Shown: one piece after another, positions 24,964 to 34,194 of the stretch
How positions within the stretch are numbered: position 1 is the stretch's first letter
Layout of the letters: every line of letters begins with the position of its first letter
Assembly: GCF_902506375.1 (NCBI RefSeq)
Contig: NZ_LR733284.1
Coordinates: 2,173,685-2,237,684, forward strand
Length of the DNA: 64,000 bases
Direction of reading: 5' to 3'
Origin: Microbacterium sp. 8M
GTDB lineage: Bacteria; Actinomycetota; Actinomycetes; Actinomycetales; Microbacteriaceae
The notes under the pieces: generated by a model
Databases searched by the model: none
What the model saw: only the letters and a program-made list of their open reading frames with translations
What the model was told of the DNA's origin: nothing
Program-made: the position numbers and the translations under genes

Positions 24964-26036
24964 GCGATCTCCATCCCGATGGTCTCGGAGAGATTCCCGG
25001 ACATGCCGACCAGGGTGCCGCCGTACCAGCCGTCGTCGAGGAACTCGTCACCCTCAACCCACGCGCGCAGCGTGGATCCGAGGACCATGCTGGGCAGAAC
25101 GTCCGACGCGAGTGCACCCAATGTCACGACCCGTGACGGTTCACGAAACGCCTGCAGCTCGGCCAGCGCCGCGGCGTCCAGTTGGGCGTCGTCGGCGAGG
25201 GTCTTGAACGACCTGGTCGCGTCGAGATTCGGAATCCGGGTGCCGGGGATCCCGGTGAACGGGGACTGGCCGACCTTCATGTCGGCCTCCGACCCGGCGC
25301 CGATTGAGAACACGCCTGTCAGCTGCTTCGCCGCGTCCTTCGTGACAGTGAAGTCGGCGAGCCCATGCTCGGACGCCGTCGAGTCCCACTCGAACGCCGG
25401 CCCCGTGAGAGTACCGATCCGCGACTCCCACTCCAAAGCGCCTGTCGCGCCCCACCTGGGCCGCAGATGCAGGTCCGGACCGCCGTTGGTGCCCTCGATC
25501 TGCTGCAGCAGCTGCTCCACAGTCTCGAAGTTGTACATCTGCCAGGACCGCGACTGCGATCCGCTCTCGTCGGCGGGAAGGACTACGGGCAGGCTCCAGT
25601 CGTTCGAACCGGGCCGCTTAGTTCCCCAGTCGAGCACCTGTCGCATGATGCCGCGCAGCGACTTCCCGATCACGGCACGGACACCGTTCGGGTCGTACTC
25701 GGGGACGGTGAACGGCATCCGGATCGCGAGTACCTGACGGATCTCCACCGTCGACAGCTCGAGCACCCCTGTGAACCGGCCGTACTTCTGGGTGCGGATC
25801 AGACCCGCGTACTGCGGGACATCCGCCCAGCACGACACGACCGTGCGCGCCCATGGCGTCGCGAGATCCTGCCACGTCGCCCGCGGCAGCCGGGTCTCCT
25901 CATCCCGCAACTGGAACTGGTGCGACCCGGATCCCACGCCGGTGAACGACGTGCGCCAGTTCTCCCCGGACGGGAACACCTGCTGCATCCGCGAACCGGT
26001 GAAGGTGTCACAGATCCAGTGCGACCACACGGGCAC
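24960..26036 (-). CDS. Minor tail protein, Gp37-like
   Basis: 358 aa from a GTG start at 26036. SGSHQFQLRDEETRL, TQKYGRFTGVLELSTVEIRQVL and the C-terminal VLGSTLRAWVEGDEFLDDGWYGGTLVGMSG match the Gp37-like minor tail proteins of actinophages (ReqiPepy6 type). These form part of the distal tail or baseplate. The assignment is from pattern recall and position. Confidence 0.75.
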   Translation of the reverse strand: MPVWSHWICDTFTGSRMQQVFPSGENWRTSFTGVGSGSHQFQLRDEETRLPRATWQDLATPWARTVVSCWADVPQYAGLIRTQKYGRFTGVLELSTVEIRQVLAIRMPFTVPEYDPNGVRAVIGKSLRGIMRQVLDWGTKRPGSNDWSLPVVLPADESGSQSRSWQMYNFETVEQLLQQIEGTNGGPDLHLRPRWGATGALEWESRIGTLTGPAFEWDSTASEHGLADFTVTKDAAKQLTGVFSIGAGSEADMKVGQSPFTGIPGTRIPNLDATRSFKTLADDAQLDAAALAELQAFREPSRVVTLGALASDVLPSMVLGSTLRAWVEGDEFLDDGWYGGTLVGMSGNLSETIGMEIA

Positions 26037-26039
26037 CCC

Positions 26040-26789
26040 CTAGATGTACGTGTCGGTGACGATGATCGACATCGGCCCGGCGGCGCTGATCGAATGCACG
26101 ATCCCCGGTGAGGTCGGCGGGATCGTCCAGGTGCCGCCGGCGGTGATCGCGCCGGTCTGCAGCACGCCGTCCCGGTAGAGGCGGCCGGTGCGCATCTCGA
26201 TCCGGTGCTTCTGCCCCGTCGCGAGGGCCTGACCGATCGTGATGCTCTTGCCGGTGTCGGTGCTGATCGTGTACGCGGCGCGCGGGCCGGTGACCTCGAT
26301 CACCGGATCCGCCGGGAAGTTGCCGCGCTGGAACACCTGCTCGCCGGCCGCGAACGTCCGCTCGGTGCCGTACATGCGTGGGTTCGGCGCCCAGAACTGG
26401 ACGTCGAACGTGGCAACCCGAGGGTCGGATCCGCTGATGGCGACTGTGGGCTGCGAGGCGACCGCGACGTTCATCCACACGAATAGGCCGTCCAGGTCCA
26501 CGTCCAGCCGCCGGGTCTGGCCGTCACCGAGCCCGATGAGCCGGTGTCGCATGTTCAGCGTGGCGTCCGCGGTTCGCTGGATGAGGTGCCCAGCGAAAGG
26601 CAGCACCCGCGCGGACAGATACCCTGGGGTGCCGAACGACCCGTGCGCGCCTGGGCGCGGCACCTCGTCGCGGCGGATCGCGAGACCCCCCTCGATGCCG
26701 TCCCACGTTGTCGCGACGACCGCCTGATACCGGTCCAGAGGGACGGCCTCGAAGGTGATCCCACCGATGCGCGCTTCTCGACGTCCCAC
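26040..26789 (-). CDS. Distal tail protein (Dit-like)
   Basis: 249 aa from a GTG at 26789. The pattern (VPLDRYQAVVATTWDGI..., HGSFGTPGYLSARVLPFAG, VATFDVQFWAPNPRMYGTERTF) is typical of siphovirus Dit proteins: an N-terminal tail-tube-like ring domain and a galectin-like C-terminal domain. It follows the tape measure gene as expected. Confidence 0.82.
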   Translation of the reverse strand: MGRREARIGGITFEAVPLDRYQAVVATTWDGIEGGLAIRRDEVPRPGAHGSFGTPGYLSARVLPFAGHLIQRTADATLNMRHRLIGLGDGQTRRLDVDLDGLFVWMNVAVASQPTVAISGSDPRVATFDVQFWAPNPRMYGTERTFAAGEQVFQRGNFPADPVIEVTGPRAAYTISTDTGKSITIGQALATGQKHRIEMRTGRLYRDGVLQTGAITAGGTWTIPPTSPGIVHSISAAGPMSIIVTDTYI

Positions 26790-26799
26790 AGGGTGCCTC

Positions 26800-28767
26800 C
26801 TAGCTGCGCAGTAGCGCGTTCAGCTTGTTCGCCGCGACCTGCCCGATCGTCTCCTCGGACATGCCCTCGGACGGCTGCACGATGAGCTGCACGCCACCCT
26901 GGCCGCTACCGCCGATGCCCTCCTCGAGTGCACGGTTCAGCAGCCCGGTGTCGACGACGGACTCGGGGCGGCCGGCCTCGGCGAGCACGGCGAGCGTGCC
27001 GCCCGGCTTGGGGAGCACGGTCGCGCCCTGCGCCAGGTGCGGGATCTTGCCGACATTGAAGTCGATCGCCCCGCCGGTCACGTCCGAGACGAAGTTGCCG
27101 ACCTCGTTCAGCGACCCGAGGAACCCGTTGATCAGGTCGATCATCGAGTTGATGACGCCCTTACCGATGTCGAGGATCCCGTTCCACAGACCGGAGAAGA
27201 TCTGCACGATCCCGTTCCACGCCTGCTCCCAGTTGCCGGTGAACACACCGGTGAGGAAGGTGATCACTCCGCCGAGCACGTCGACGAGCATGTTCACGAT
27301 CGGGAGCAGCAGAGACGAGATGGCGTTCACGACGCCCTCGATGATCGGGATGACCGCCTGGATCACCGCCGCCAGGATCGGGAAGATCGCGGAGATCAGC
27401 TGCATCAGCGGATCCAGGAGCGGCGTCACTGCGGTGAGGATCTGCCCGATCAGCCCGGCGAGCATCGTGATCAGCGGTAGCAGCGGTGGCAGCACCGTGG
27501 CGAGGAACTCGGAGAACACGCCGACGAGGGTCTGCAGCACCGGCAGCAGCGCCGAGATCACGGTCTGCAGTGCCGGCCCGAGGGCCGCCATGATGTCCGG
27601 GAGCAGAGGCTGGATGGCCTTGAAGATCAGGCCCAGCGGGCTGAGATAGCCGAGCAGCTCCCCGAACTGGGAGAAGTCCATGTCGGCGGTGAGCGAGTTG
27701 ATCCACTCCATGCCCTGACCGAGCAGGTTGAAGATCGCCGACCCGATCGGCTCGATCGCCGTCAGCGCCCGGTTCTTGAACACCTGCCACTGCTCAGCGA
27801 AGTCGGCGGTCTCCGCCGCGGTGCCGAGGATCGTGTCCCCGGTGGCGCCGACGGCGGCCTGCATGTCCTGCAGGTTCACGACCCCGGACTGCAGCGCCCC
27901 GACGAACTGTGCGGCGCCGCGGGTGCCGAAGATCTGCGATGCGAGGTCGAGCGCGGCGGTCGTGTTGCCCTGATCGACGAACGCCTGCATCTCGCCGGTG
28001 ACGCGCTGGAACGCGGCCTGCGGTTCCTCGCCGTCCTTCGCGAGGGTGACGAGCCCCTTCGACAGGGACGCCATCACCTGCTGGCTGTTCAGGCCCGCCT
28101 TGTCCAGCGAGCCGAGCAACGCGACCGAGTCCTGGAAGGAGAAGCCGAGGTTCTGCAGCGCCGGCGCCGCGGCCTGGACCCCCGAGGCGAGCTCGTTCAT
28201 GCCGACGCCGGTCGCCTGCGACACCTGGAACAGGTTGTCCATCGCGCCCGAGACGGCGTCGCCCTCGATCTTGAAGGCGTTGAACGCGGCCGATGTGGCG
28301 TTGATGTCGACGTCCTGGCCGAGGATGTGCCCGGCCTCGAGGTACTGCGACGCGACCGTCGTCAGCGTCTCCCCGGTGAGCCCGAGCCGGGTGTTCAGAT
28401 CCGCGACGGCCGGGCCGATCTTGTCGAACTCGACGGGGACGTTCTGGCCGACGTTCTTCGCGACCTGCACGAGCCCTTCGAGCTCGGCTCCCTGCGCGCC
28501 CGTTCCGACACGGATCGTGTCCGTGACGTCGTCGAAGATCGACCCGACCTCGTACAGTCCCTTGAACGCTCCGACGACGGCGGTGCCGATGGCGGCGACG
28601 CCCAGGGCGCCCTTGAGGCCGGCGGTGAAGCCGGCCCCCGAGCGTTTCCCGGATTCCGCTGCGGCGGACTCGGCGCCGCCGAGCTCGCTGGCGAGGGTGT
28701 CCTGGATGCCTTCGACGGTCGGGACCAGACGGATCCACGCGGTTGCGAGCTCGACGCCGTCAGCCAT
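26800..28767 (-). CDS. Tape measure protein
   Basis: 655 aa, mostly helical with Gly/Ala-rich N-terminus (AESGKRSGAGFTAGLKGALG), a TMP core (VAKNVGQNVPVEFDKIGPAVADLN, GLNSQQVMASLSKGLVTLAKDG in part), and a long hydrophobic region (residues about 370-520) of the sort inserted into membranes during DNA entry. It is directly downstream of the frameshifted chaperones, which is the conserved order. The length predicts a tail of about 100 nm by the usual 0.15 nm per residue rule. Confidence 0.92.
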   Translation of the reverse strand: MADGVELATAWIRLVPTVEGIQDTLASELGGAESAAAESGKRSGAGFTAGLKGALGVAAIGTAVVGAFKGLYEVGSIFDDVTDTIRVGTGAQGAELEGLVQVAKNVGQNVPVEFDKIGPAVADLNTRLGLTGETLTTVASQYLEAGHILGQDVDINATSAAFNAFKIEGDAVSGAMDNLFQVSQATGVGMNELASGVQAAAPALQNLGFSFQDSVALLGSLDKAGLNSQQVMASLSKGLVTLAKDGEEPQAAFQRVTGEMQAFVDQGNTTAALDLASQIFGTRGAAQFVGALQSGVVNLQDMQAAVGATGDTILGTAAETADFAEQWQVFKNRALTAIEPIGSAIFNLLGQGMEWINSLTADMDFSQFGELLGYLSPLGLIFKAIQPLLPDIMAALGPALQTVISALLPVLQTLVGVFSEFLATVLPPLLPLITMLAGLIGQILTAVTPLLDPLMQLISAIFPILAAVIQAVIPIIEGVVNAISSLLLPIVNMLVDVLGGVITFLTGVFTGNWEQAWNGIVQIFSGLWNGILDIGKGVINSMIDLINGFLGSLNEVGNFVSDVTGGAIDFNVGKIPHLAQGATVLPKPGGTLAVLAEAGRPESVVDTGLLNRALEEGIGGSGQGGVQLIVQPSEGMSEETIGQVAANKLNALLRS

Positions 28768-28777
28768 GAGCGCCCCC

Positions 28778-29400
28778 TCACTTGCGGCCGGCGGACTCCC
28801 ACCAGTCGTCGAACTGCGACAGCGGGATCGGGTCGCGCCCGAACCGCTTCTTCACGGACTCCCACCAGCGCTGAAGCCGCTTGGGCCGTTGCCCCTTGCC
28901 TCGCCGCAGGTTGAAGTTCATGGCCTGCAACTGGTCGACGGCGACGGCGAGGACCTGCTCGATCCACGACGGGACCTCATGCCCGTGGATCGCCGCGGCG
29001 ACCGCGTTGCCGGGGAGCTTCTGCCACCGCCGGGTCAGCACGTACAGGTCCCGCCAGGAGAGATCCCCGCCGAGCTCGTGGATGCGATGCCCGGCGAGGA
29101 TCAGCTCGAACTCGAACGCCTCCTGATGCTCGTCGATCAGCTCGAGGAGGCCGAAGATTCCCCCACGCCGATCGAGGACCCTTCACGCCACGCCTTCACG
29201 AGGTCGTTGAACTGCGCCCGGTCGAGGAGGTCGACGTGTTCCAGGTCCTCCGGGCTGATCAGCTCTTCGAGAATCGTGAACACCTGGTCGACCTGCGGCA
29301 GCTGCCGGGTCTTGCGGATGATGCCGACCGGGACGTTCTCGAACCGGGGCAGCTCGATCTCGTGGCCGTCGGGCAGGGTGTGGTGGAACTTCTCCATCAT
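28778..29400 (-). CDS. Tail assembly chaperone gpGT (made by -1 frameshift)
   Basis: The frame from 29400 can switch at GTG GGG GAA (29166-29158), moving back one base after the GGG codon to read GGA ATC TTC. The -1 frame is then open with IFGLLELIDEHQEAF and continues to 28778, giving 207 aa. The shorter product stops at 29137. G and GT proteins help tape measure folding and tail tube assembly, and the two-product design is conserved in siphoviruses. The slip site GGGGGAA is G-rich rather than the lambda GGGAAAG type. Confidence 0.85.
29137..29400 (-). CDS. Tail assembly chaperone gpG
   Basis: 87 aa, MMEKFHHTLPDGHEIELPRFENVPVGIIRKTRQL... ends in SSASSS just after the slip site. The unshifted product. 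Located between the major tail protein and the tape measure gene, as expected for this family. Confidence 0.87.
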   Translation of the reverse strand: MMEKFHHTLPDGHEIELPRFENVPVGIIRKTRQLPQVDQVFTILEELISPEDLEHVDLLDRAQFNDLVKAWREGSSIGVGESSASSS

Positions 29401-29481
29401 GGGAACCTCGCTCTCGGGAACCAGGGATTTGGCGTCGCGGCGGGAAGGGTTCCCGGCTTCCCGCCGCGACGGTCATGCAGC

Positions 29482-30063
29482 TCAGGCCGACGCGACGCCG
29501 TCGTCGAGGTAGATGTAGACGGACTTGCCGGCGGCGTCCGGGTAGGACGTGAGGGTGACCGGGAGGGTGACGGCGGCGGACGCGAGCAGGGCGATGTCGC
29601 CGCGCTCGGTGATCTGCCCGTGCGGGACGAAGATCAGGGCGCGGCGGTGGCCGTCCTTGATCTTGAAGTACCAGGCCTTCACCGGGCGCATCTCGCCGGC
29701 GATCGCGGCGCGGGTGAGCGTGCCCTTCGTCGATGTCGCGGGCGTCACATCGACGTTGTCGTCGCCCATGTAGTTTTTCAGCGACGCCTCGTTCAGCTCG
29801 AGGTGCGCCCATGCGAGCGTCGAGTCGAACTCGGTGAGGATCTTGCGGATCACCCGCAGCGACCAGTCCTTGATCGACTCGGTCGACTCGGACGGGGTGA
29901 TCGTCACGCCGTCCTCGTTCACGTACCCGGAGTCGTCGAGACCGGTGAGGACGAAGTCGTCGATCGTTGCCGGGATGACGTCGGTCTCCGGACCGGTGAG
30001 GATTGCACCGGTCACCGCCTGGTCGGGCGCGCCGACGAAGACGTTGTTGCTGTTCACGCTCAT
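29482..30063 (-). CDS. Major tail protein
   Basis: 193 aa. The order (connector genes, this gene, chaperones, tape measure) and the sequence (VFVGAPDQAVTGAIL..., DGVTITPSESTESIKDWSL, LTSYPDAAGKSVYIYLDDG) fit the major tail tube protein of long-tailed phages. It polymerises around the tape measure protein. Confidence 0.85.
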   Translation of the reverse strand: MSVNSNNVFVGAPDQAVTGAILTGPETDVIPATIDDFVLTGLDDSGYVNEDGVTITPSESTESIKDWSLRVIRKILTEFDSTLAWAHLELNEASLKNYMGDDNVDVTPATSTKGTLTRAAIAGEMRPVKAWYFKIKDGHRRALIFVPHGQITERGDIALLASAAVTLPVTLTSYPDAAGKSVYIYLDDGVASA

Positions 30064-30127
30064 GAGCGCTGCCCCTTTCAGGCGTGGTTCAGCAGCGCCC
30101 CGGTCGGGACGCCGCGAGGGTGGGAAC

Positions 30128-30559
30128 TCAGGCCGTGGTCCTGCGGAGGTCCACGGAGACGGTCGCGGTGAACCGGAATCGGTCCGGCACCTGTGGGTGA
30201 GGGAGGTTCGCGGGGAGGCCGACGATGCGGGCGGCGTAGATGACGGCGCCGCCGAGCGTCCCGGCGCGCGCGGCGCGCTCGATGATCGCTACCATCAGCG
30301 CGCACAGGTCGCGGGCGCGCTGCTCCTTCTTCGCGAACGCCTCCAACGTGAGCAGCGGCGAGTCCGTCACGAGGTCGCGCCCCGCGCCTCCCACGCCGAC
30401 GACACGGCCGAACTCGTCCGGCTTGGTGGTCGATGTGGGGATCTTCGTTCCGAGCGTCTGAGCGGCCTTGGTGATGCCGGGGAAGCCGTGCACGGGCAGA
30501 GCCTCGGACAGCTCATCGAGGGCTGCGACCTCGGCGTCGGTGGGGATCAGCAGCTCCAC
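30128..30559 (-). CDS. Tail terminator-like protein
   Basis: 143 aa, located two genes upstream of the tail tube in the position of the tail terminator. The first 30 residues (LLIPTDAEVAALDELSEALPVHGFPG) and the beta-rich end (RFRFTATVSVDLR) fit that family. It caps the tail and joins it to the head. Assigned mainly by position. Confidence 0.65.
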   Translation of the reverse strand: MELLIPTDAEVAALDELSEALPVHGFPGITKAAQTLGTKIPTSTTKPDEFGRVVGVGGAGRDLVTDSPLLTLEAFAKKEQRARDLCALMVAIIERAARAGTLGGAVIYAARIVGLPANLPHPQVPDRFRFTATVSVDLRRTTA

Positions 30560-30563
30560 GACG

Positions 30564-30812
30564 TCACCGCCCAGCGTCGATCGCGCGGGTCAGTGCCCGG
30601 TCTGTCGCCTCGGCGCGCTGTGCCTGCGGGGTCGCGGTGCGCACGAACGCGATCGCGCGGTCCCGGTTGCGGGTCACCTGCACCTCGTTGCCGTCGCCGG
30701 CGGCCGCGGCGATCGCCTTCGCCCGGGATCCGAGATCCGCGGACACCTCGCGGGATGTGAGCAGTGCGATGATGCCCTTCTGGTTCAGCTTGATGCGCAT
30801 GCTCGACGCCAT
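30564..30812 (-). CDS. HK97 gp10-like neck protein
   Basis: 82 aa with a short basic N-terminus (MRIKLNQKGI), helix ADLGSRAKAIAAAAG and a beta hairpin. Length and place match the small HK97-gp10-type neck/tail proteins between the stopper and the terminator. Assignment by position and general shape. Confidence 0.62.
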   Translation of the reverse strand: MASSMRIKLNQKGIIALLTSREVSADLGSRAKAIAAAAGDGNEVQVTRNRDRAIAFVRTATPQAQRAEATDRALTRAIDAGR

Positions 30813-30813
30813 C

Positions 30814-31164
30814 TCAGCCCTCCCAGTTCTTCAGCAGCAGGATCGTGTGCGACGTCCGCGGTGACGGTCCCGGTTGGCGCACGACGGCGCCGTCGATCTG
30901 GAACTTCTCACCGAAGACGGTGATCCGGTCATGCCGTTGGACGTCCGCGTCGAACGGGCCGCGGGCGGTCCACTGGATGAGCGCCCCGTCGCGGTTCTGC
31001 AGGTCGGCGACGGTCGCTCCGGCGTCCAGCGCCCACCCGGGCAGATCCACGGGCGTCGCCGTGGTGGAGTCGGGTTCGAGCCCGCCGCGGCCGTCGTCGA
31101 CCATGACGGGGCGTTCCCGGACGAGGGTGTGCCGGTCGACCAGTCCGCCGATCACGGCAGCCAC
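30814..31164 (-). CDS. Head-tail stopper/adaptor-like protein
   Basis: 116 aa, beta-rich (VMVDDGRGGLEPD..., HDRITVFGEKFQIDG). It overlaps the upstream connector gene by 13 bp. In the head-tail joining block this is the usual location of the stopper protein that closes the head channel. Assigned by position. Confidence 0.65.
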   Translation of the reverse strand: MAAVIGGLVDRHTLVRERPVMVDDGRGGLEPDSTTATPVDLPGWALDAGATVADLQNRDGALIQWTARGPFDADVQRHDRITVFGEKFQIDGAVVRQPGPSPRTSHTILLLKNWEG

Positions 31165-31691
31165 CCCAGCCGGTAGGCGGCGAGGCGGTCCTCGTCGGCG
31201 GGCTGCAGCGCCCCGGACGTGCGCGTATACGACACGGACACGCCGCCGGCCTGTTCACGGCTGATGCCGAGCGGGGATCCGAGCGCGCCGGCGGCGAGCT
31301 CGAGCGTCAGCGTGACCAGATCCTCCGGGATCTCCTCGAACCCGGCGGTGAACTTCACCTGCCGGATCCGGCCGCACAGCGACGTCCACCCGGTGTCGAA
31401 GTCGAACTCCACACCGGCCGGGTCGATCGCGACGCCGTCGATCGTGATCTCGTCCAGGGTCGCGATCTGCATGGCGGGGAGCCACACCGGTTCCGCGAAC
31501 GGGCCCGACCGGCGGAACGTCAACTGCTCTACGGCGGCGATGTGCCAGCGGCAGTGATTCCGGATCGTGCGGGTCGCGGCGGCGAGCTCCTGATCGAGGA
31601 ACGGGGTGGTGGCGGGGATCGCACCCTGGGAGCGCTGCTCCATCTGGTCCTTCGTCGCGAACGACGTCGTGCTCAGCGCCATCCCCGCCAC
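31152..31691 (-). CDS. Head-tail connector (adaptor) protein
   Basis: 179 aa from 31691, or slightly less from the second Met at 31682. The helical N-terminus (FLDQELAAATRTIRNHCRWHI) followed by beta strands resembles gp6/gp15-like connectors. It sits directly after the capsid module and would bind the portal. Confidence 0.68.
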   Translation of the reverse strand: MAGMALSTTSFATKDQMEQRSQGAIPATTPFLDQELAAATRTIRNHCRWHIAAVEQLTFRRSGPFAEPVWLPAMQIATLDEITIDGVAIDPAGVEFDFDTGWTSLCGRIRQVKFTAGFEEIPEDLVTLTLELAAGALGSPLGISREQAGGVSVSYTRTSGALQPADEDRLAAYRLGWLP

Positions 31692-31698
31692 CCCCTCG

Positions 31699-32067
31699 TT
31701 ACTCGCTCGCGTCCGGGTCGGACGCGTCCTCGATGCCCGCCGGCGCGGGCGGCGTCTGCTCTGCCTCCGCCGGCGTCTTCGCGGCCGCCTTGGCGGGCGC
31801 CTTCTTGTTGGCGGCGGGCTGGCGCGACTTGTTCGTCGGCGTCTTCGCGGCCTTCTCCGCGCTGCCGAACACGCCGAGGCGCTTCGCGTCCGCGTCGTTC
31901 AGCAGCATGGTCGTCTTGTGCGGGTGGCGACCTTCGGTCATCACCTCGTACTCCTTCAGTCCCATCGCTCCTCCTGAGGATGTCGTGATCGTCTGGTCGA
32001 CGGGGATCACCGTGGTCCTGGGACCACATGCTCGGTGCGGTGCGCCGCACACGGGACACTTCGCCAC
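31699..32067 (-). CDS. Phage protein with N-terminal Cys motif, 122 aa
   Basis: GTG start at 32067. MAKCPVCGAPHRACGP is a probable zinc knuckle, then a short domain (GLKEYEVMTEGRHPHKTTMLLNDADAKRLGVFG), then an Ala/Lys/Pro-rich tail. Similar proteins lie directly after capsid genes in many actinophages; function unknown, perhaps a head accessory protein. Confidence 0.65.
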   Translation of the reverse strand: MAKCPVCGAPHRACGPRTTVIPVDQTITTSSGGAMGLKEYEVMTEGRHPHKTTMLLNDADAKRLGVFGSAEKAAKTPTNKSRQPAANKKAPAKAAAKTPAEAEQTPPAPAGIEDASDPDASE

Positions 32068-32083
32068 GGTGACCCCCGATCGG

Positions 32084-33388
32084 TCAGGACGCGATCGTCG
32101 CCTTGACGAACGCCTTCGGGCGGGTCACGCCGAACGCGACCCGCTCCTCGCCGAGCACGGCGACGAGGTTGCGGATGAAGAAGTCCGCGTGCGAGTCGGT
32201 CGCGGTGATCGACGCCTGCTCGCGATCCCACAGGACGGCCTTGGAGAAGTCGCCGATGAGCGCGGTCTTCACGGCGATCGCCTCGGACTCCACGATCGGC
32301 AGACCCCACACGGTGGGGATGTTCGCGTTCGCGAACGGTCCGGGGCCGTAGAACTGGCCGTCGCCCGAGGTGGGCTTGGACAGGTCGAGTGCCTCGACGT
32401 CCTCCGGGTTCATCAGGATGCCGTTCGGGATGACGCGGCCGACGGTGCGGACCTTCGTCTTCGCCTTGCGGATCGTGGTGAGCATGTCGGTGACGAGCGC
32501 CTGCGTCTGGATGCCGGAGGTCTGCAGGATGCCGGTCAGGTTCTCACCGGTGCCGTCACCGTTGAGGATCTGGTCCTCTTCCTCCTCCGCCAGGTCGGCG
32601 CGCAGCTCGTCGTCGATCAGGCCGCGCAGCTGCTTCGCGTCGGCGAGACCGCGCTTGGTGGCCGGCACCCACTCGGCGATCGTCTTCACGGTCGCGGTGA
32701 CCTTCTGGAACGCGAGCGTCCCCTCCGGCTTGTACCCGCCGCCGGCGGCCGGGACGAGGGCGCCCGCGGTGCCCGGTGCGGTCGGGGCGGCGGCCGTGGT
32801 GGCCTCCGGGACCGGCGCGGCGCTGGACAGCTGCGTCGTCTGCTGCACGAACTCGACCGTGTCCGACTCGGTCTGGCGGACCGAGATCAGGTCACGGAGG
32901 GTGAGCGGGCGGCGGCCGAGCAGCTCGAGGATGCCGGTGACGTCCGTCGGCACGAACGCGCCACGGGAGGTGTCCGACGCTCCGGTGATGAGCGCCTTAA
33001 CGCCCATCGGCTGCGACTGAACACGGGCCTTCTCGTTGATCTGGCCGCCGTGGAACTGGCCCATCAGGCCCTTGTACTCGGCGGACTCGATGAACATCTG
33101 GCCGATGCTCTTCAGCTTCGTCGGCTGACGGTACGAGTCGGCCTTGGCCTTCTCGCCGTCCGGGGTGCGCTCGAGGCCGAGGTCGAACCCGATCGCATCG
33201 AGCGCGGCCTTGACGTCCGCGGACGCCTGGCCCTTCTCGAACTCGGCCTTTGCGTCCTCGTACGCCTTGATGTGGGTGCTGGCCTGAGCGACCTCGTCGG
33301 GGGTCAGGTCGCGACCCTCCGCCTCGGCCTTCGCAGCGATGTCGCGGGCGGCCTTCAGCTCGGCCCGCATCTTCTCCTTGGGGTCCAT
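32084..33388 (-). CDS. Major capsid protein, HK97 fold
   Basis: 434 aa. The N-terminal 110 residues are a charged coiled-coil scaffold-like delta domain (RAELKAARDIAAKAEAEGRDL), followed by an HK97-fold body (PTDVTGILELLGRRPLTLRDLISVRQTES, GILMNPEDVEALDLSKPTSGDGQFYG). The prohead protease upstream cuts off the delta domain. Full family length. Confidence 0.92.
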   Translation of the reverse strand: MDPKEKMRAELKAARDIAAKAEAEGRDLTPDEVAQASTHIKAYEDAKAEFEKGQASADVKAALDAIGFDLGLERTPDGEKAKADSYRQPTKLKSIGQMFIESAEYKGLMGQFHGGQINEKARVQSQPMGVKALITGASDTSRGAFVPTDVTGILELLGRRPLTLRDLISVRQTESDTVEFVQQTTQLSSAAPVPEATTAAAPTAPGTAGALVPAAGGGYKPEGTLAFQKVTATVKTIAEWVPATKRGLADAKQLRGLIDDELRADLAEEEEDQILNGDGTGENLTGILQTSGIQTQALVTDMLTTIRKAKTKVRTVGRVIPNGILMNPEDVEALDLSKPTSGDGQFYGPGPFANANIPTVWGLPIVESEAIAVKTALIGDFSKAVLWDREQASITATDSHADFFIRNLVAVLGEERVAFGVTRPKAFVKATIAS

Positions 33389-33404
33389 CGCGGATCCTTT
33401 CGTT

Positions 33405-34184
33405 TCAGAGGTTCCCGAGCTCGCACCGTGCGAGCTCGATTCGGAGACAGGTGAGGGCGGACGGGCTGACGCGCAGATCGTCCGACTTGACCCCGTCCGG
33501 GCCCTCGTCGTTGATCCCCGCTTGACCGACGGCCTTCGGTTCCTGGTTGCCTGCCTCGAGCTGAGACAGGACGCTCTTGAGGTCGGCGACCGTGACGCCG
33601 AGGGTGTCGACCACGGCGCGCAGCGTTTCCTCGTTCTTGGCGGACAGCACGCGTCCGGCCTTCACGCCGTCGAGCAGTGCGTCGACGGCGGACTTCACGG
33701 CGACGACCGAGGTGTCGCGGTTCGCGCCGATCGGGACGAAGCTGAACTCGAACACCTCGAGGTCGCGCAACTCGTTCGCCTTCGTGCCGTCGTCGAGCTG
33801 CACCTGCCCCTCGTCGAGGGTGTCGAACGCGAACGACAGCTCGCGCAGCCTGCCCGACTTCACGAGCCGGTACGTCTGCGGTCCCTTCGGTGAGTCCATG
33901 TCGAACATGCCGCGCACGCGCCACCCGTGGTCGTCCTCGGACTCCTCGGTCGCGCCGGCGACGAAGTAGTCTGGATCGTCCAGGCGGTGCCCGTACAGGC
34001 CCGGCAGGCTGATCCCTGCCTCCTTCCGTGCCGCGATGCCGCGCGCGAACGCGCCCTTCGCGACGACGTCGCCGTAGCTGTCGGGCGTGCGGGTGAACGT
34101 GGACGGGTAGACGATGAACTCGCCCTCGGCGAGGCCGTCGTCGGGGCCGGCCTTGAAGCTGACCGGCAGGCTCTTGATCTTCAC
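33405..34184 (-). CDS. Prohead protease (HK97 family)
   Basis: 259 aa from the GTG at 34184, preceded by GGGAG. The core GEFIVYPSTFTRTPDSYGDVVAKGAFARGI, LYGHRLDDPDYFVAG (catalytic His in GH) and RLRELSFAFDTLD (Ser in ELSF) match the peptidase S78 maturation proteases. It processes the capsid protein during head assembly. It sits between portal and capsid in the standard order. Confidence 0.9.
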   Translation of the reverse strand: MKIKSLPVSFKAGPDDGLAEGEFIVYPSTFTRTPDSYGDVVAKGAFARGIAARKEAGISLPGLYGHRLDDPDYFVAGATEESEDDHGWRVRGMFDMDSPKGPQTYRLVKSGRLRELSFAFDTLDEGQVQLDDGTKANELRDLEVFEFSFVPIGANRDTSVVAVKSAVDALLDGVKAGRVLSAKNEETLRAVVDTLGVTVADLKSVLSQLEAGNQEPKAVGQAGINDEGPDGVKSDDLRVSPSALTCLRIELARCELGNL

Positions 34185-34194
34185 GACAAGCTCC

